Source: Bacteroides sp. CAG:443
GTDB taxonomy: Bacteria > Bacteroidota > Bacteroidia > Bacteroidales > Bacteroidaceae
Assembly (NCBI GenBank): GCA_000432735.1
Contig: FR887749.1
Span: 1 to 38,210 of the forward strand
Reading direction: 5' to 3'
DNA length: 38,210 nucleotides
Made by a program: the position numbers and the translations under genes. This document shows, piece by piece, positions 23,639 to 32,059 of this stretch (the stretch's first letter is position 1; each line of letters starts with the position of its first letter). A model generated the notes under the pieces. The model saw nothing but the letters and a program-made list of their open reading frames with translations, had not been told where the DNA came from and made no database searches.

Positions 23639-24496
23639 TTATTCACTTAAGGCTTTTGCTATAGCTGTCATTTCTGCCTGCCATTTATAACTTAACGGGT
23701 TAATGGAAACAATCTTTGCTCCCGTTTCCTTAGCTATAATTGCAGCATTTCGTGTATCGAATTCCTTTTGTATAAAGATTACTTGTACATGCTTCTCCTT
23801 GCAACGGCGTATCAATGATTGCAGATGAGCAGGTGAAGGTTCTTTTCCTCCTTCTTCAATGCTAATCTGTTCCAGTCCATAGTCGCGTGCAAAATAAGAA
23901 AGGGCCGGATGATAGATTAAGAAAGTGCACGTTTTATTTTGCAGGTAGGCACGGATTTCTCGGTCTGTACGTTCTATTTCCTGTTTTAACTTTGTCAGAT
24001 TTTCCTTATAATACGCTGTGTTTGCTGCATCTAATGTACAGAGAGCATCGAAAATATTATCGGCTATGATATAGGCATTTTGGGTAGAACTCCATATATG
24101 GGGTTCTACGCCACCTGCATGCGAGTGACTGCCATGGTCGATATCATTTTCCCGTATCAGACTGACTTTATCCGACAAATTGAAAAATTTTACTTCCGGT
24201 GCATTGCTTTGCAGCTTTTCGGCCCATACTTGTTCAAAGCCAATGTAGCCAATGCGCAGAAAGGCTTGGCTTTGACTCAATGTAACAAGCTGTTGTGGAG
24301 TTGGATCGTATGTTTCAGGATTACTTCCTTCGGGTACCATACTGATTATCCGATATTTATCTCCAGCAATAGCCTCTGTAAAATAACGGAGTGGCTCGAT
24401 GCTTACCGTCAGAGTAGCTTGCTGCGTCTGTTGCTGTCGACTACCGCATGCAACCAGTACAAGCAAGTTTAAAAAAAGTATGATATATTTTTTCAT
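23639..24496 (-). CDS. metal-binding lipoprotein of ABC importer, ZnuA-like
   Basis: From the ATG at 24494-24496 the product has 285 residues. It begins with a lipoprotein signal, LNLLVLVAC, followed by GSRQQQ. It belongs to the TroA/ZnuA cluster A-I binding proteins: VSIEPLRYFTEAIAGD, then MVPEGSNPETYDPTPQQL. A His-rich loop, DHGSHSHAGGVEPHIW, follows, as in zinc carriers, and later YHPALSYFARDYGL supplies another ligand His and FIQKEFDTRNA the C-terminal lobe. It captures Zn2+ (or Mn2+) in the periplasm for the ATPase gene 7 bases downstream. An upstream TTG would lengthen the protein by 9 residues but overlaps the -7 box, so it is rejected. Confidence 0.9.
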   Translation of the reverse strand: MKKYIILFLNLLVLVACGSRQQQTQQATLTVSIEPLRYFTEAIAGDKYRIISMVPEGSNPETYDPTPQQLVTLSQSQAFLRIGYIGFEQVWAEKLQSNAPEVKFFNLSDKVSLIRENDIDHGSHSHAGGVEPHIWSSTQNAYIIADNIFDALCTLDAANTAYYKENLTKLKQEIERTDREIRAYLQNKTCTFLIYHPALSYFARDYGLEQISIEEGGKEPSPAHLQSLIRRCKEKHVQVIFIQKEFDTRNAAIIAKETGAKIVSINPLSYKWQAEMTAIAKALSE

Positions 24497-24520
24497 GAGA
24501 TTACCATTAATTGTATTGGG

Positions 24521-24528
24521 CAAAGATA
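24521..24528 (-). promoter_or_regulatory. -7 element for the metal transporter operon
   Basis: The minus strand reads TATCTTTG, predicting a start near 24514 and a leader of about 18 bases before the preferred ATG. It lies only 11 bases past the HTCS stop, so its -33 region falls inside the HTCS coding end. Confidence 0.45.
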
Positions 24529-24538
24529 CGAAAAAATA

Positions 24539-27500
24539 TTATTTACCTGACGGATTGTTGAGGCTGTCGGGCGACTCTTTGTACTGGGTTGGGGTGATAC
24601 CTGTATATTTTTTGAAAGCAGTACTGAAATACCGGCTGGTAGAAAAGCCTGTACGTTCGGCTATTTCCGTCATATTCAGGTCACTTTGTCGGAGTAGCTC
24701 CATCGCTTTTTCAATACGTAGCTTATTGACATACTCATTGGCCCCCATGCCTGTCAGTGTCTTCAACCGATTATATAATGATGCACGGCTGATACCTAAT
24801 TCCTGACTGATGAATTCTACGTTCAACCCTTCATTTTCCATGTTATCGGTGATAACCTTGTTCAGTTTGAAAAGGAAGGAATCATCGGCCGATGTCATTG
24901 GTTTGTCTGTATCCGCTACGATAGAGTTGCGGGTATATTTTAATCGGATTTGCTCACGTAAATAAAGTCTGTTTCGTACACTCTCCAGTAGTGAGTTGAT
25001 TTCGAAAGGCTTTTCCATGTAAGCATCAGCTCCGGTTTTGTATCCGTCCACATGGCTTTGTTCGTCTGTTCGAGCTGTAAGTAGGATTACCTGAATATGA
25101 TTGATATTCATGTCTTCCTTGATTCTGCGGCACAGTTCGTATCCGTTCATTTCTGGCATCATGATATCGCTGATAACAATATCAGGGATTTCTTTGAGGG
25201 CAATCTGAAGAGCTTCTTTTCCGTTTGAGGCAATGTATAAGTTCTTAAAACTGTCTTTCAGAGCTTCCGTTACCATTTGTCGGATACTTTCATTATCGTC
25301 GACAAATAAGCATGAATAGTCTTTAGTATTTATTGAGTTAGCTATCGGCGTATATTTTTCTTCTTCTGGAGCTGCTTCCGTGAGAATATTCAGATATTCA
25401 CGTGGAGGGCAGATTTCGGATGATTGGGCATGAATAGGCAATTCATACCAGAAACATGCTCCTTTGTCGGGATTGTTGTATGCACCTATTTTCCCTTTAT
25501 GCATTTCTACCAGAATTTTAGAATAGGAAAGCCCAATTCCACTTCCGTTCCTTTCGTTCACGCCTTGATAAAAGCGTGTAAAGAGCCTCTCGGTATCTAC
25601 TCCTTGCAAACCAGGTCCTTGGTCGATGACGGAGATTCGTACCGATTGTTTATCTTCGGTCAATTCTGTGCGCAGCGTGATGCTGCTATCTGTAGAGCTA
25701 TGTTTAAACGCGTTTACTATCAGATTCGTAAGAATGATAATATGGCGTTCCTGGTCGAATTCTACTTCCCCTACTTCTGGTGATAGCTCGTAGAGTATGG
25801 TAATATGCTTATCTTCTTCCTCGTATTTGAAGTCGGTTGCTATTTCCTTTATCCATTCATTCAGTGGATATGATTGTATATTAAGTTTGCTTTGCTCCAT
25901 TTCCATTTTTCTCAGGTTCAATACCATGTTCAGCAGTTCTTTCATTCGTTTGGACTGTTTCAGGATGCTTCTGAGGGTAGGATATATAGGATTATCCTGA
26001 GGCATTGTTTTTACCAGTTGGTTCAGTGGAGTATAAATCAGTGTTAGAGGTGTACGCAATTCATGATTGATATTTATCAGAAAACGTACCTTTTCTTCAT
26101 ATATTTTCTGCTTATGTTCTTGTAAATCAGCTTTCATTCGTTCTTCTTTACGATTTAGCAGATAGAGAATGAAAGCAATAAGCAATGTTGCAGCCAGAAG
26201 TATCCATAATAAATTGAACCACCATGTCTGATACCATACGGGTGGTATATGGAGAGTGATGACTTGTTGTGGAGCAGTCCATGAGCCATCTTTGGTACTG
26301 CAGGAAACCGAAACATGATAAGTTCCAGGGGTAAGTGAGCGGAGTGTCAGTTCAGGAAGTTTGCTGTCTGTGGTTGATTCTTCCTTACCGTCAATATACC
26401 ATCGGTATACTTTTTTCCTGAATATATTACTTTCGTAGGCCATCACCTTTATAATGACTGTTTTGTTGTCGAAAGACAAATCGAGAGAATGCTCATCCTG
26501 ATCGATGTCAGACAGATAACTTTTGTTGTTACTGATAATGTCCATTAGCCTTAATTCCGGAGGTGTAGGGATGGTGATGCTGCTTTTATTACCATCAATA
26601 TACAACATGCCGTTAATGCCTCCCAAGTAGATATCACCTTGTGGGGAGGCCCATACTGCCTTTTTGAGAAACTCATTGTCTTCGGCTCCATCAGACTGGT
26701 CCAATGAGATCAGTTTATTTTCATTGTCAAGCCATACAAAAAGTTCTTCATTGGTTCCTATCCATACTCTCTGCTGCTGGTCGCAAATCAGTGTGGTAAT
26801 ATTACTTAACTGAGGGGCATTTATCTGTGTTTCTAATTGTGTTGTTGGGTTATATCGAAGTACTTTATCGGGAAATCCTATCCAAAAAATGCCTTGTGCA
26901 TCTTTGGAAACGCATTCAATATAATTTCCTTGTTTAGAAGTATAAATTGTTTCTATTTTGTTGTTTTGATGATTTATCATATAAATATGTTTCAAGTCAT
27001 ATAGATATGTATTTATACTATCATAACTGATAGGGATAGCTTGTCCTTCGATAGAAATCTGACTATCGCTGAGCTGTTGTAGTCTTCCACTTTTCAAATA
27101 ATATCTGTGTATTTTAGCAGAAAGTATTAAAACCGATTCTGTTTCATCCTGATACAAGTTGATTCCTTTTCTACCATATAAGGCAATTTGATTGATAACT
27201 GCACTATTTTCATTGATAGGACGTATTTGCCCTGTCTGTTTATTAAATATGAATACACCTTTCGAAAATAAGGAGATAAGTAATTCATTTTGAGAATATT
27301 TACATAATGATACAACTTTCTCCCCATAAGTTGCCGGATAGTGAATAAACTGTTTGGTATGCGGATTGAATCGGTTTACTCCTCCTCCGTCTGTTCCTAT
27401 CCATATATCATCAGAACCTGGCTCTTGGAAGAAGCTGAGAATGGCTTTTTCACTGAGTCCGTTGGTATATCCCAGCGGAACGTCTGCATACGAACGGACA

Positions 27501-28492
27501 ATGGAGTGCCGGATGTTGATAAGTCCTCCTTTTACGCTTCCTGCCCATGTATTTTCTTGTCCGTCGCGTTGATACAGACTTTGTATGGAGTTGATGGGCA
27601 ATGAATTCCGGTCACCCGATAGATGTTTTAAGACTGTTACAGACGTTGTTTGCGGATTAATGATATTAATACCTCCCCCGTCTGTTCCAGCCCATATCTG
27701 TCCGTTGTGTTCACTCAAACACAGAACAACATTATGACTTAACTTTTGATTTTCAGTGTTATATACAGCTTGTATGTTACCCTGCTTGTCGAAACAGGTA
27801 ATGCCTCGGTTATAGGCCGTAGTCCATACATACCCTTTGCTGTCTATCAATACATGAGTGATTTCTTTCTCGTTGGGTAAAGGAGATTTTTTCTTTTTCC
27901 CGCTTTGTATATTGAGTAAAATTATCCCTTTCCATTGGCTGGTACAAAGTAAAGTCTGATCATCCCATGGCATTATTTCACGAATAGGGAAAGCATTAGA
28001 TAATTTGATATGTGGTAGTGCCTTTATTTCTTTTTCGTGATAATTATATTGATAAATATTATTGTAATCGGCTAGTAGGACTTTTCCTGTCAGTTTACAA
28101 AGTGCCGTAGCTTTGATGATGTTTCCGTTTTCGTCCAATACCGGAGTGAAATGATCCGTATTCCGCTGGTAGTTTACAGTTCCATTATTTGTTAGTATCC
28201 AAAGATTGTGTAAGCTGTCCTCTTCTATCTGGTAGATTTCATTTCCGGGGAGGGAAAAGGGATTTCCTTCTTCATGAAAATAAGTTTTCAATTCATAACC
28301 GTTGAATTTTCCAAGTCCCTGTTTGCTGCTGATCCATACAAAACCATTTTCTTCAGCATAGATATGTTGTATATATGGAGGGAAGCCATCCGATATAGAT
28401 AGCTGTCTGTATAAAAACTCGTCTGCCTGTGCACCGATTGACGTGAACAGAAAAAGTATGAAACAAAAGAATGGGGTGATATGAGCTTTCAT
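24539..28492 (-). CDS. hybrid two-component system sensor/regulator (HTCS) of the PUL
   Basis: This 1317-residue one-protein signalling chain carries a signal peptide (1-23), then a periplasmic sensor of repeated Reg_prop blades (GFVWISSKQGLGKFNG, NGQIWAGTDGGGINIINP, DDIWIGTDGGGVNRFNP and others) to about 650. A Y_Y_Y domain follows (about 675-750), and a membrane segment lies at 757-780. The kinase has phospho-accepting H810 in NINHELRTP. The ATPase domain has NAFKH, DQGPGL and GSGIGLSYS. A receiver has D1065/D1066 and phospho-accepting D1109. An AraC-type DNA-binding domain (about 1205-1310) ends it. HTCS proteins sense an oligosaccharide in the periplasm and activate the adjacent susCD operon, which diverges from this gene. 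All signalling residues are intact. Confidence 0.95.
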   Translation of the reverse strand: MKAHITPFFCFILFLFTSIGAQADEFLYRQLSISDGFPPYIQHIYAEENGFVWISSKQGLGKFNGYELKTYFHEEGNPFSLPGNEIYQIEEDSLHNLWILTNNGTVNYQRNTDHFTPVLDENGNIIKATALCKLTGKVLLADYNNIYQYNYHEKEIKALPHIKLSNAFPIREIMPWDDQTLLCTSQWKGIILLNIQSGKKKKSPLPNEKEITHVLIDSKGYVWTTAYNRGITCFDKQGNIQAVYNTENQKLSHNVVLCLSEHNGQIWAGTDGGGINIINPQTTSVTVLKHLSGDRNSLPINSIQSLYQRDGQENTWAGSVKGGLINIRHSIVRSYADVPLGYTNGLSEKAILSFFQEPGSDDIWIGTDGGGVNRFNPHTKQFIHYPATYGEKVVSLCKYSQNELLISLFSKGVFIFNKQTGQIRPINENSAVINQIALYGRKGINLYQDETESVLILSAKIHRYYLKSGRLQQLSDSQISIEGQAIPISYDSINTYLYDLKHIYMINHQNNKIETIYTSKQGNYIECVSKDAQGIFWIGFPDKVLRYNPTTQLETQINAPQLSNITTLICDQQQRVWIGTNEELFVWLDNENKLISLDQSDGAEDNEFLKKAVWASPQGDIYLGGINGMLYIDGNKSSITIPTPPELRLMDIISNNKSYLSDIDQDEHSLDLSFDNKTVIIKVMAYESNIFRKKVYRWYIDGKEESTTDSKLPELTLRSLTPGTYHVSVSCSTKDGSWTAPQQVITLHIPPVWYQTWWFNLLWILLAATLLIAFILYLLNRKEERMKADLQEHKQKIYEEKVRFLININHELRTPLTLIYTPLNQLVKTMPQDNPIYPTLRSILKQSKRMKELLNMVLNLRKMEMEQSKLNIQSYPLNEWIKEIATDFKYEEEDKHITILYELSPEVGEVEFDQERHIIILTNLIVNAFKHSSTDSSITLRTELTEDKQSVRISVIDQGPGLQGVDTERLFTRFYQGVNERNGSGIGLSYSKILVEMHKGKIGAYNNPDKGACFWYELPIHAQSSEICPPREYLNILTEAAPEEEKYTPIANSINTKDYSCLFVDDNESIRQMVTEALKDSFKNLYIASNGKEALQIALKEIPDIVISDIMMPEMNGYELCRRIKEDMNINHIQVILLTARTDEQSHVDGYKTGADAYMEKPFEINSLLESVRNRLYLREQIRLKYTRNSIVADTDKPMTSADDSFLFKLNKVITDNMENEGLNVEFISQELGISRASLYNRLKTLTGMGANEYVNKLRIEKAMELLRQSDLNMTEIAERTGFSTSRYFSTAFKKYTGITPTQYKESPDSLNNPSGK

Positions 28493-28514
28493 AGTGCTTG
28501 CAAAACTTTGGAGA

Positions 28515-28548
28515 CAAAAATACGAAAATTCATTGAATTAAGTATCAA
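28515..28548 (-). promoter_or_regulatory. candidate HTCS promoter
   Basis: The minus strand has TATTTTTG (28515-28522), a -7 match, with TTG (28546-28548) 23 bases upstream, slightly longer than the usual spacing. The predicted leader is about 15-20 bases. Confidence 0.38.
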
Positions 28549-28630
28549 CTTGTATACTTTTCTATAAAAAGAGAATCTGTAGAAGTTTATTATTATGCCA
28601 GGCTATTATATTTTGCATTCGCCTCCTTTT

Positions 28631-28765
28631 CCTTCCATTTTTGTCTAAAAATGTTCAAATTTGATTATTTAGCCTATATTTTCAGATAGAAGGGCACTTT
28701 TATTGATTTTTAGAAATAAATTATTGATTTTAGAACATTGAAAAAAATTAAACCTTCCATTTTTG
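28631..28765. repeat. 13-bp direct repeat in the HTCS-susC control region
   Basis: CCTTCCATTTTTG occurs exactly at 28631-28643 and again at 28753-28765, 122 bases apart. Both lie in the 323-base region between divergent HTCS and susC and nowhere in the flanking genes that I noticed. They may be binding sites for the HTCS or another regulator. Confidence 0.5.
28700..28735 (+). promoter_or_regulatory. tandem direct repeat, candidate HTCS operator
   Basis: TTATTGATTTTTAGAA (28700-28715) and TTATTGATTTTAGAA (28721-28735) are near-identical copies 21 bases apart, two helical turns. AraC-type domains of HTCS dimers bind direct repeats with such spacing. The site lies 81 bases before the susC ATG. 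The rest of the 28493-28815 gap shows no gene and no clear TAnnTTTG box for susC. Confidence 0.5.
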
Positions 28766-28815
28766 CCATAGTTTATTAAACCGAGGCATTAAAAAACATT
28801 ATTAACTTTAAAACT

Positions 28816-31800
28816 ATGAAACAAATACGATTTAAGGTACATTCGGTTTGTATCTTCTTTATGTTCTTGTTGATGCTTCCTCTTGCAGCAGTTGCACAGG
28901 AAGGGATGATAACAGGACAAGTAGTCGATGAAAAAGGTGAAAGCATAATTGGTGCTACCGTCCAAGTAAAGGGTACTTCGAATGGTACAATTACCGATTT
29001 TGACGGAAACTTTTCTTTAAAAGCCAAAGTAGGCAATACATTGGTTGTTTCTTATGTGGGCTATTCAACCCAGGATGTGAAAGTCACTAAACAGACAGGT
29101 GTTCGTGTCGTATTAAAAGAGGATACGGAAGTGCTTGATGAGGTTGTAGTAGTAGGTTATGGTACTGCGCGTAAGGGTGATTTGACTGGTGCACTGACTA
29201 CTATGAAGCCAGATGCAAATGATGCTGCCAAGGCTACTTCACTTGATAATCTGTTGTCGGGAAAGGTTGCCGGACTGGTAGTCAGTTCTTCTTCTGCAAT
29301 GGCAGGATCTGCGTCTTCTATTACCATTCGTGGTGCTAGTTCTTTGCGTGGTGATAATCAGCCGTTGTATGTCATCGATAACGTACCGCAGGCTTCTGCC
29401 GGTGAATTTGCTTCTTCTGGTATCAGTGGTGACTTCCAGATAAATCAGGACCCCTTGGCTTCTTTGAACCCTGCAGATATCGAAGATATTACCATCTTGA
29501 AGGATGCTTCTTCTACTGCTATTTATGGTTCTCGTGGTGCAAACGGTGTTATCTTGATTACGACTAAGAAAGGTAAACAAGGTAAAGCAAAAGTGAATGT
29601 TTCTGCTAACTTTACAATAGCTGAGCCATCAAGACTGATGGAGATGACTAATCTTTACGAACATGCAGCTTACATCAATTCACGTATTTCGAACGGTCAA
29701 TATCCTTTCTATATTGTGGGTGACGAAGTGAGATATGTATACAATGATGCTTTGGCAAATTATGATCCCAATAACCCGGAAACTTATCATATAATTAATT
29801 ATCGTAACTGGCAGAAGGAGATTTATACATCTGCATTCTCTCAGAATTATTCATTGTCAGTAAGTGGTGGTAGTGATAAGACGACTTATTATATCTCTGC
29901 AAACTTTAAGGATATTAACGGTACTGTAAAACAGACCGGTTTGAAACAAGGTGACTTGCGTGCTAATATCGGTATGGACTTGTCGAAAACCGTACACTTG
30001 AACATGACATTGAGTGGTTCTCTTCGTCAGAATAACATGATGGCCGGTGGTAGTACATTGGGTGGTTCTACAACCGCTATATCTCGTACCGCTCTTGATT
30101 ATGCTCCGTTTGAAATGCCGGCAGATGACCCTTCTTTCAGTTCAGAAAATAAAACAACTATATTCAGTTGGTTGAATGACTATGTGGATGTTGCTAATGA
30201 TAAGACATTCAATGCTTCTATGGATTTGTCATGGAATATTGTGAAAGGCTTGCGTTATAACTTGCGTGTGGGTGGTAACCTGAACATGAACGACCGTAAG
30301 CGCTGGTATGGCTTGCAGTTGTATCAAGGTATGAACAACAATGGTTATCTGGCACTGACAGATTTGAACAAAAGCAATGTTACTATTGAAAATGTATTGA
30401 ATTATAATACCAAACTAGGCTCAATTGCAACATTGGATGCTACAGTGGGTGTTACTTACGATGATTATAACTTCCTGAGTGAAAATACAAATGGTACTCA
30501 GTTTACAATGTTCGATTTGAGAGAAAACGGACTTCATATGGCTGGTAATGTACAGCACTTGGCTCCGACTCAAAAAGACTATCAGTTACTTTCTTATCTG
30601 GGACGTCTAAACTTGACTTTCCTCGACAAGTATTTGATTACAGCTTCCTTACGTGCCGATGGTTCTAGTAAGTTTGGTAAAGGAAACCGTTGGGGGTATT
30701 TCCCTTCAGCTTCTGTTGCATGGCGTATGGAACAAGAAGAATTCCTGAAAGATGTTGATTGGTTGAATCAGTTGAAGGTTCGTTTAAGTTATGGTGTAAC
30801 AGGTAACCAGAGTATCGATCCTTATTCTACATTCTCCATGTATGGCTCAAATGGTAATTATCACTATGGCAGTGGAAGTGGTGATCAGGAATCGGTTTTA
30901 CAGATTACAAACTTGCCAAATGACGGCTTGACTTGGGAAAAGACCTCTTCATGGAATGCTGGTATCGACTTTAGTTTGTTACGTTCACGTTTGAGTGGTA
31001 CATTCGATTTCTATGTAAAACGTACAAACGATTTGCTGATTTCACGTTCATTGCCGGGTTCTGCCGGATTTAGCTCTACTTATTATAACCAGGGTTCATT
31101 GGATAACAAAGGTGTAGAATTCTCTTTGACTGCTCAGGTTATTGATACTAAGGACTGGAAATGGAGTATTACAGGTAATATCGGAAAGAACAAGAGTAAG
31201 ATTGTAGACCTTGGTTTGCTGCCTTCAGACTTTGGATGTTTGGGTGAACGTATTGGTTACTATGGTAACTCATTGGGTGACCACTTTGGAATAGGTCATG
31301 TATTCTTGCAAGGTGAAGCTCCGGGATTGTTCCTGGGTTATGTTACACAAGGAATTGTACAGCCGGAAGATATTACAGATCAAGGTGTGAAGTTTATCAA
31401 GGAAGATGGTTCAATTGGTTACTATAAGGATGTAAATGGAAGTACTCCGGTAGCAGGTGATATCAAATTTGTAGATAGAGATGGCAATGGTTCTGTAAAT
31501 ACTTCAGATCGAGATATTATCGGTGACCCGAATCCAGGATTTACATATGGTTTCCAGACTTCTTTATCTTGGAAAGGTTTGACGTTGAGCGCTGCCTTTA
31601 ATGGCGTGCAAGACCGTGATGTCATCAACGTAAACAACCGTTATATCAATACTCCGGGACAGAAAGCCGGTACAGTATCAAAGAAGGCTTTTGAAGGTAT
31701 GTGGACACCTGAAAATCACTCAAATTTGTATCCTTCTTCTAACTTCATTGTTCAGAACATGGTAATGGATCGTTACGTAGAAGATGCAAGCTACTTGAGA

Positions 31801-32031
31801 TGTTCAGATATTACATTGAATTATGTTCTTCCTTCAGCATGGATGAAGAAGATCGGTTTCAAGAATACATCGATTTTTGCTTCTGTAAAGAATGCATTTA
31901 TCATTACAGATTATAGTGGATATGATCCTGAAGTTAATAGCTTTGCTTTCGATGGATTGCGTCCGGGTGTAGACATGAGCTCTTATCCTACTCCTCGTCA
32001 GTTTGTATTTGGACTGAATGTAACATTCTAA
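28816..32031 (+). CDS. susC: SusC-like TonB-dependent glycan importer
   Basis: The 1071-residue outer-membrane protein has a signal peptide (1-28, ending AAVAQ). A carboxypeptidase-regulatory-like domain begins ITGQVVDEKGESIIGATVQV (about 32-51). A TonB box, LDEVVVVGYG, follows at 107-116. The plug domain contains ASSITIRGASSLRGDNQPLY and DASSTAIYGSRGANGVILIT, both hallmark SusC blocks, and a 22-strand-type barrel ends QFVFGLNVTF. It imports oligosaccharides captured by the SusD lipoprotein encoded next. The control region upstream holds repeat elements, and the HTCS gene diverges from it. No break was found in the reading frame. The name denotes the family; its glycan is inferred from the sulfatase and hexosaminidase genes downstream. 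Confidence 0.95.
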   Translation: MKQIRFKVHSVCIFFMFLLMLPLAAVAQEGMITGQVVDEKGESIIGATVQVKGTSNGTITDFDGNFSLKAKVGNTLVVSYVGYSTQDVKVTKQTGVRVVLKEDTEVLDEVVVVGYGTARKGDLTGALTTMKPDANDAAKATSLDNLLSGKVAGLVVSSSSAMAGSASSITIRGASSLRGDNQPLYVIDNVPQASAGEFASSGISGDFQINQDPLASLNPADIEDITILKDASSTAIYGSRGANGVILITTKKGKQGKAKVNVSANFTIAEPSRLMEMTNLYEHAAYINSRISNGQYPFYIVGDEVRYVYNDALANYDPNNPETYHIINYRNWQKEIYTSAFSQNYSLSVSGGSDKTTYYISANFKDINGTVKQTGLKQGDLRANIGMDLSKTVHLNMTLSGSLRQNNMMAGGSTLGGSTTAISRTALDYAPFEMPADDPSFSSENKTTIFSWLNDYVDVANDKTFNASMDLSWNIVKGLRYNLRVGGNLNMNDRKRWYGLQLYQGMNNNGYLALTDLNKSNVTIENVLNYNTKLGSIATLDATVGVTYDDYNFLSENTNGTQFTMFDLRENGLHMAGNVQHLAPTQKDYQLLSYLGRLNLTFLDKYLITASLRADGSSKFGKGNRWGYFPSASVAWRMEQEEFLKDVDWLNQLKVRLSYGVTGNQSIDPYSTFSMYGSNGNYHYGSGSGDQESVLQITNLPNDGLTWEKTSSWNAGIDFSLLRSRLSGTFDFYVKRTNDLLISRSLPGSAGFSSTYYNQGSLDNKGVEFSLTAQVIDTKDWKWSITGNIGKNKSKIVDLGLLPSDFGCLGERIGYYGNSLGDHFGIGHVFLQGEAPGLFLGYVTQGIVQPEDITDQGVKFIKEDGSIGYYKDVNGSTPVAGDIKFVDRDGNGSVNTSDRDIIGDPNPGFTYGFQTSLSWKGLTLSAAFNGVQDRDVINVNNRYINTPGQKAGTVSKKAFEGMWTPENHSNLYPSSNFIVQNMVMDRYVEDASYLRCSDITLNYVLPSAWMKKIGFKNTSIFASVKNAFIITDYSGYDPEVNSFAFDGLRPGVDMSSYPTPRQFVFGLNVTF

Positions 32032-32059
32032 TAAATTGGATTTAAATAAAGATTAGATT

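Noticed and set aside
23632..23646. GTG start giving an overlap between the two metal transporter genes
   Set aside because: The ATG 15 bases downstream has a clear AAAGGA ribosome-binding site; the GTG has none.
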